A program made the position numbers and the translations under genes. 64,000 bases of DNA from Bolinopsis microptera (taxonomy: Eukaryota > Ctenophora > Tentaculata > Lobata > Bolinopsidae), in NCBI RefSeq assembly GCF_026151205.1, contig NC_087079.1, positions 8,546,635 through 8,610,634 of the forward strand, given 5' to 3'. The notes beneath the pieces are model-generated. The model did not search any database. It was not told the DNA's origin and worked only from the letters and a program-made list of their open reading frames with translations. Positions 57,956-64,000 of the stretch are shown one piece after another; position 1 is the first letter of the stretch; each line of letters starts with the position of its first letter.

Positions 57956-60900
57956 CTGATGTTTCCCCAAGATCCTGTAAACTTAAAATGGAACTCAATC
58001 CATGGTATCTATAGTGGCGTCAACCTACGATAGGAACATAGTGACAGAGGGGTGTGGAGAACGGATAAGCTGACTACAAACGGTAGATTACTCGGACAAT
58101 CTAGTCCTACTTTAATCTACTGGATACAAACATAAGAGTTGAGATGAAAAGAGGTATATTTTTAAACCTTTTAATTTTTAAAGCCTATTTGAGAAGAAAT
58201 AATAAAAATTTTATCAAAATCAACACGAGAGCAGAAAATTTTGGAGATTTCAAAAAATTGTCAATCTTATTTTTTGCTACGAAATCATGAATAGATTCAT
58301 CTAAAATTTTAACAAAATTTTATGATAAGTTTACGAGTTTCATAATGTTCAACATTTCAATGAAACAATCTACTTAGTAGGTGAACAAAAACTAAGGTTA
58401 TCACTTGAACATTTTTCGTATAACATGGCCCAACCTCAAATTTTTGTCATTTTTTCAAGTATTATTATGCTATTTCAAGTTAATGATATGTTGATGCTTG
58501 ACTTGGAGCTAAGTTAAAGTTAAAGTCATATAACTAGAAACTAGAGTTGTTTAGCATTTTGAACTAGGCGTGTGATCGTTTGTTCCAGTGAGATTCCAGT
58601 ATGACACAGTAGGTTTAAGTGAAATACACAGTAGGTGTCTGGTGTAAGTGAAATGAACAGTGAAATACATGGTAAATTATAGTGAAATGCACAGTGAATT
58701 TGAAGTGAAGTACACAGTAAGTGTATGTGAAAGGTGCAGTAAAAATATCGATAGGTGTTTCTCGAGTGACCGCATGCTGTGACGGTCTGATAGTGAGTGA
58801 TAAGGTCCAACAATTGAGTTGGCTTGTTACAGCTTTAAAAAGTTTATGAATAATACTAATATAGCCAGCTGTTAGTGTAAATCCCGAAAACAAATGGGTT
58901 CGAATTACTTGCGGGTCCTGCTATTTATGATAACAACTTGCTATTGACTTGTAGCCTACTATAAGAGTATAAGTTTACCTATAATATTGGCCTTGTAAAC
59001 ATGACGGCTAGAGCTGCTTCACATGGTAAAATCCATAGAAATCTGTAGTGTGTATTTCAAGTTGATATAACTCTGGAGACTATTGAAACATTAACCTGAC
59101 AATATTTTGTGCAATGATGATTGTATGACATTAAATGACAGATAAGGATCGACCAATTGACTGACTCCCTCGACGAGAGGGCACTGACTCTCGTTTTGCA
59201 CAAAGACTCAAGACTGAGCCGACGACTTTAACTTTGAGTTATTTTAGGGAGAGTTAGTAAGTTCGGCCGTTCATGGAATAGCGATATCGTATAATATATC
59301 ATAATAGACAGAAAATTATTCAGTTGAGTAAGCCTTAGTTACTGATACTAGTATTTCAGTAAGAGCATTGAAGTATTAAATTGTACCATTCAAAGTAAGG
59401 AATTGCACTTACACGCTGGATGAATTTGAATGCATTTTAGGTCGTAGTAGTTCTCTTTTGAGAGTAATGTAATAATGTATGCGTCATAAATTAGACTGAC
59501 GTTGATACGGTTTGATTTTAATGGAGGTTGACCTATTAGCAATGTTGAAATTGCTTTGTTTGAAGTTTATAGTATATGTACAGATCATGATCATGAATAA
59601 TTGCTTTGTCCTTGGTTGCGAAGCTAACAGCCAAGACAAGCAGAACTTGGCGCTTTTGTTGTGAGAATTGTGTAACGGCGTGTGGTTGTTAAGTTGACAA
59701 CCAAGAATATGCTTGCAAGCTATTGTGGAGAGTTTTTTTTGTTGCCGTCGAATGCCAAGTTTTGAGAACTTAAACTACTGACCGTGGAATAAATGCTAAG
59801 TGTGAGTGAGAGATGTTTTGTGAGAAAGTGTAAGAATAAGTATAAGTGAATTTCGGGCAAGTATTTTCCGAGTGGCACGGGATATTTTAATGCAATTTAA
59901 TTTATGTCTGAATAAATTACTCTGCCCATCTAGAAAGTAGAAACAGAAATCTTGTCTCAGTTTGTTTGGTGAATCTTAGGGGTAGGACAGAATTTTGTCC
60001 ATTAGTACATTAGGACTAGCCGACTATGGTAAACTGCCAGTTGTATTTTATACAAAGTTGCAAAGTTATAATCATTATAACTGATCGCAGCTTGTGGTTG
60101 TTTAGTGATAAAGTGAACGACCTGAATTTAGGCTTAGGAGTTGCTGATGTTTTGTGTTGCAGTGTAATGCCAAGTTTTAAGAACTTCATACCTTTAAGTT
60201 TAGAGATTGAGAGTTTATTTTTAAATGTAACACCATAGAGTGTTGTAAGTTTTACCTCATGAACATGTGACTGTGGAAGTGAGTGTGAGTGTACCAGGAT
60301 TAGAATACGTTATTGATATGATTCCGAGTTATCTATCAGAAATTAAGTTTTAAAATTCATCAGAATATTTTCCTAATTCGAAATTAGGAATAGACGTGTA
60401 AACTCAATGTGAACGTAATTAAATGTAATATTAAGTTTAAGAGCAAGTTATAACCAATTTTTTCCTCTAGTATCATTCAGAATATTTTGTTAAAAATATA
60501 TTTTTGAGATAATGTGAAACTTATCGGTAGGTATTGACAGCAAGTTAGAGCAGAGCCGTTAAATCTGGAATTGCACTCGTAGGCCAAGGCCAAGGCTTCT
60601 GAGTAGTAAGGATTTATACAGTAGTGCATGCTCTACTTTACGACACGTTAGTCGTTAATACTGAACGTACAATTACAAAGAAGACATTATTATGTGATCG
60701 GTATAATTACCATTAAGCTTTTCAGGATTTTAATTATAATAATTCGTAATTATAATAATTTAATTATAATAAATCGTAAGCTTTAAAATTAAAATAAATA
60801 TATAAAGATAGTAATAAACTTACAATTTAAAAAGTTCTTAATAAGAACTTGCAGAAGCCCGTTGGTGGCTCCAAGTCCTACTCTGAGCGGACACTTCTAC

Positions 60901-61384
60901 GAATGTCTTGAATTACTTTATTAATCTCATGAGATGCTTTATTATCAAACAATACGTAATTAATCTTGTATGTTGAGTTTTAACTCAGTCTATACACATA
61001 TCTGCGTTTATTGTGGGCTCTTTCTCCACTACCGCTCTATACATATCTGCTCTGTGGTATCTATTGTGCTCGTCTCTGAACACATATCCGCTTTATTGAT
61101 AACAAGAATATCCCCAAAATTGGTAGTTATTGAAGACATCTTTGTCCCTCGCTGACATTTCTTCTTCTGTCCATTCTTGGCAGTTTCTTTTGGTTGTTTT
61201 CGTCCAGGAAAACACACGACTCATCTTTTCGAAACGGTGACGAGAGAACGTGCATTTCTCTTCTATTTCTGCCCGGGGGGCAATACTAGTACAACTTACC
61301 TTAATAAGGATAATTAAATTATAAATAATAATAATAATAAAGACTTTGTGATATACAATTGTTGCAGTTGTTTCTCTTATTTTT

Positions 61385-62195
61385 CTTCCCTTGCTCTGCA
61401 AGCCCTGATTCTTGTATAAACATTGTGTTTAGTATTTTGTATATTGTATTAATTGTGGTAAATTGTGGTTCACATTTCGGTATTAGTAATTATAGGTGTT
61501 TGCTGGATTACTGTATTATACACTCTGTTGCCAGCTCTTGTGTGTCCCATCTCTTGCCCTGCAAGCCCTGTTTCTTATCTATACAACATATTATAATTGT
61601 GCAATAAACATTTATTGTAGCGTAGGATTATTTGAATTTCTATTTGCTAATTCATATAATATTCACTTTATGATTGTTTCGCCCATTTTTCTTCCATTGC
61701 ATTGCAAGTCGAGACCTCTTATTGAGACCCGATATAATAAATACGCTTTATCTAATTTACTCTTCGCTGGATACTGTAATAAACACTCGGTACATGGTCC
61801 TTTTATCTTTCTTCCCTTGTTATGCAAGCCCTGTCTCTTGTTCATACAATCTTTAACTCTATATTGGGTAGATTGAGTAATTATTATAGATTTTATATTG
61901 AAGTTAGCCCTGCACTGATTTCTGTATTAATAATAAACATATTTGATGGACTACGGTATATACAGTTATTGTTAGTTTTCTCTTGTTTTCTTTCTCTTGC
62001 TCTGCAAGCCCTGTTTCTTGTTTAATAAATAATACGGCATATAATTATCGTGTTTCGCATTGTAAAATGTAATAAACATTGGTAATAGAGTAATATTATT
62101 GGAAATTCTTTTTGCTAGGTTTATAATATTTAATTATTTGTAATGGTTTCTCCCGCTTTTCTTCCTTGCACAACAAGCCCTGTCTCTTATAAGTT
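61385..62195. repeat. Six diverged repeats of a GCAAGCCCTG-containing unit
   Basis: A conserved word (CTTG..CTGCAAGCCCTGTTTCTTGT, with variants) recurs near 61393, 61558, 61704, 61823, 62003 and 62177, spaced 120-180 bases, within AT-rich sequence. Probably an old tandem array. Confidence 0.7.
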
Positions 62196-63404
62196 GTCAG
62201 TGGAACTCGAATTTGAAAATTAGTTGACTCGAAACAGTGTGAGCATGTTTGACTTTGTCGATTGTCTTGCGTGGTTAAACTAGATGCAACGTTCAACGTA
62301 TGATTAGAAGGTGGCACAGGAGAACATATATATTGTTATTGAAATTTAAGTCATTTTTAAGCAAATAAGTAGTTATGTTGCGAATTATTTTGCATCATGT
62401 CAACTTCATTGTGTAACGAAGCTGGCTGTACATTTTGAAAATTTTGTGTTGGCCTAACTTGGTTAATCAAATTGTTTTTTCCACTGATGCCAAAAATTGG
62501 CATCGGCAAAAGCTGCCGATGAAAATAAAGCTAAAGCAGCCTGCCTAAATAATGAGATATAATATTGATCAGATTACCCGTTTAGTGGTAGCTGTACCTA
62601 AGAGAAAAATTTCAGAATCAAGATTAATTTTAGATTTAAATATGTACAGGTTCAAGGGTTAGCAAGTTGTGGCAATCAGAAGCCGTAAAACAGCAAAGTG
62701 ATTACCACACGTGTTTTGTGCCGGCCATCCCTGGGCCTGCAGTTAGATTTCTATCGATGCACTGGCATCAATAGGAAACTAATTGCCAGCAGTACTGATA
62801 ATATAATTTTTTATTGTTGAAATATGTGAAATTCTAATAACGCAAATTTCGTTTAACACTAAATAGCTTTAATCGCGAATGCAGTTATGATCAAAAGAAA
62901 ACTAAGAAAATTAGAAAAAAAGATTTTATATACAAAAATAATAAAAAAATGTTAGCTAGACTGATATTATGTTAACTTACTCTCAGACTTAGTTCTTTGA
63001 TTTAAATGATTGTTAATGTTTTGAGGAGGGAGGAGAATGATGGACAATTCATGGACAAAAAGAGACTGAGAGTAGAATTTTAGATGAGTTTTATTAATGT
63101 TGATATATTAATAGTTGATATATTTTAAAAATGGTTGACTGTACACATTTACCAATTTCCAGATTGTCAATAATAAAAGAAAGAAAAGTTCGAAAAGGAA
63201 GTACAGCCAATCATTTATGTTTACTAGAAATTTGAATTTAAAAAATTATCTTTAAGTAAAAGCTCTAGAGATATGTTTTCATTAATGAAAAATGTCGTAT
63301 TAAGACTAAATTTTTGTTGCATTGTAAAATACATGTTGTAAAGATTCATTTGATAATTTTATTCTTTAAGCACGAAACATCCAAAACATAAATAAAATTA
63401 TCTT

Positions 63405-63418
63405 AAAAAAGGGAGGTA
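63405..63418 (+). other. Polypurine tract before the 3' LTR
   Basis: AAAAAAGGGAGG followed by TA and then the TGTTAGG of the 3' LTR, the expected plus-strand primer. Confidence 0.85.
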
Positions 63419-63860
63419 TGTTAGGTAATAGGATTGCATAATTATGATTAAGATAATATGGAACAGGACACAGGTGTCTTGATCGTGACCTTTCGATCTA
63501 GGACCATAAGGGTCAGTTCATTCAACCATGCATTTAAGTGAACGCTCTGTGCTGTGCAAAATATACTGGAATTTTACCATTGGTTGACAACTAGGCGAGG
63601 TAGCCGTCCATTGGTTGTAAGTCATGTGACCTAGGTCACATGACCATAGCAGGTGGACTAGGCCTCATTTAACCTCGGTCAGCTCGAGCACTAAACATTA
63701 GTGTGACGTCAGAATAGTTATTAAGATCGGCACGGCAGGTAATATAAATACAGATGTTTCGTGTCGTAAAAGTTAGTTTTTAGTTTATTTTAAAACCACT
63801 TCTCCTAAACTGTTGTTTCCGTTGTTCCCAAAACAATACAAGAGAAGAACCCCGTTAACA
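63419..63860 (+). repeat. 3' LTR
   Basis: 442 bp, same start, end and internal sites as the 5' LTR; one A shorter in the TATA run. Followed by TGCG (target duplication). Confidence 0.95.
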
Positions 63861-64000
63861 TGCGGAGTCAGACTCTGCTACCGGTCTAAATAACGATACT
63901 GAACTTTAAACTGACACTAGAAACGAAGGATAGACATAATTATGACAGCGTATTTAACAAATAGACTAAAAATTATTACAATGGACTAACACTATTTATA

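Larger units (their letters stand above)
57073..63860 (+). mobile_element. 6.8-kb LTR retrotransposon with no coding capacity (LARD-like)
   Basis: Two LTRs (57073-57515 and 63419-63860) start TGTTAGG and end TTAACA. They appear to differ only by one A in a TATAAAA/TATAAA run. The pair is flanked by a 4-bp duplication TGCG (57069-57072 and 63861-63864). A primer-binding site follows the 5' LTR and a polypurine tract precedes the 3' LTR, so replication signals are complete. The 5.9-kb interior has no gag, protease, RT, RNase H or integrase frame; the longest open frame is about 125 codons and looks random. Interior features: a 28-29-bp tandem repeat near the 5' end and a diverged series of GCAAGCCCTG repeats (61.4-62.2 kb). 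It must borrow proteins from another element. Confidence 0.93.

Noticed and set aside
61496-61876. 126-codon hydrophobic frame in the LTR-element interior
   Set aside because: AT-rich low-complexity sequence containing diverged repeats; no Gag, Env or Pol motif.

Overview
The window is animal nuclear DNA: AT-rich, with spliceosomal introns (GT..AG), metazoan-type housekeeping genes and a heavy load of transposable elements. The mix (animal-type transketolase, NF-YB, IGHMBP2, the piRNA trimmer PNLDC1, CR1/L2-like LINEs with a PHD-finger ORF1, a Penelope-like element, hAT-like and foldback elements) fits a marine invertebrate, possibly a cnidarian or other early-branching metazoan. The sequence alone does not fix the species.

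Host genes. (1) 148-3538 minus: NF-YB, six exons read, running close to the left edge. (2) 4025-5636 minus: an intronless PNLDC1-like nuclease with one frameshift in a run of six C. (3) 30057-37290 plus: complete transketolase, 12 exons, 622 residues, all splice phases consistent. (4) 39377-47577 minus: complete IGHMBP2/SMUBP2 helicase, 21 exons, about 955 residues, with UPF1-like helicase core, R3H domain and AN1 zinc finger. (5) 53012-56160 plus: a four-exon MFS transporter of 569 residues, SLC18B1-like. These are unrelated housekeeping or germline functions and do not form an operon or cluster.

Mobile and repeat regions. 5.6-18.1 kb: a retroelement fragment, a 1.34-kb near-perfect palindrome (7761-9103), a decayed CR1/L2-like LINE (about 9110-13303) and a nearly intact second LINE (13354-17526 coding). 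18.1-20.5 kb: GC-rich short repeats and a GCCGGCTTATA-type palindromic duplication. 20549-26651: a 6.1-kb foldback element with about 2.2-kb terminal inverted repeats, 6-bp target duplications and AG..CT ends. Each arm carries a C2H2 zinc-finger gene, a minisatellite and a tRNA-like Pol III box pair; the right-arm gene is broken by a LINE fragment. 26.9-28.6 kb: a 150-bp MITE and a decayed Penelope-like element. 32658-34607: a 1.95-kb non-autonomous hAT element inside a transketolase intron. 57073-63860: a 6.8-kb LTR retrotransposon with almost identical LTRs, a tRNA-Ser primer site and a polypurine tract but no coding capacity (LARD-like).

Strongest candidates for something undescribed: the gene-carrying giant foldback element, the young coding-free LTR element, and the long palindrome next to the decayed LINE. 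Exon coordinates were read by eye from splice signals and reading-frame continuity. Family names come from recognised motifs, not from database searches.
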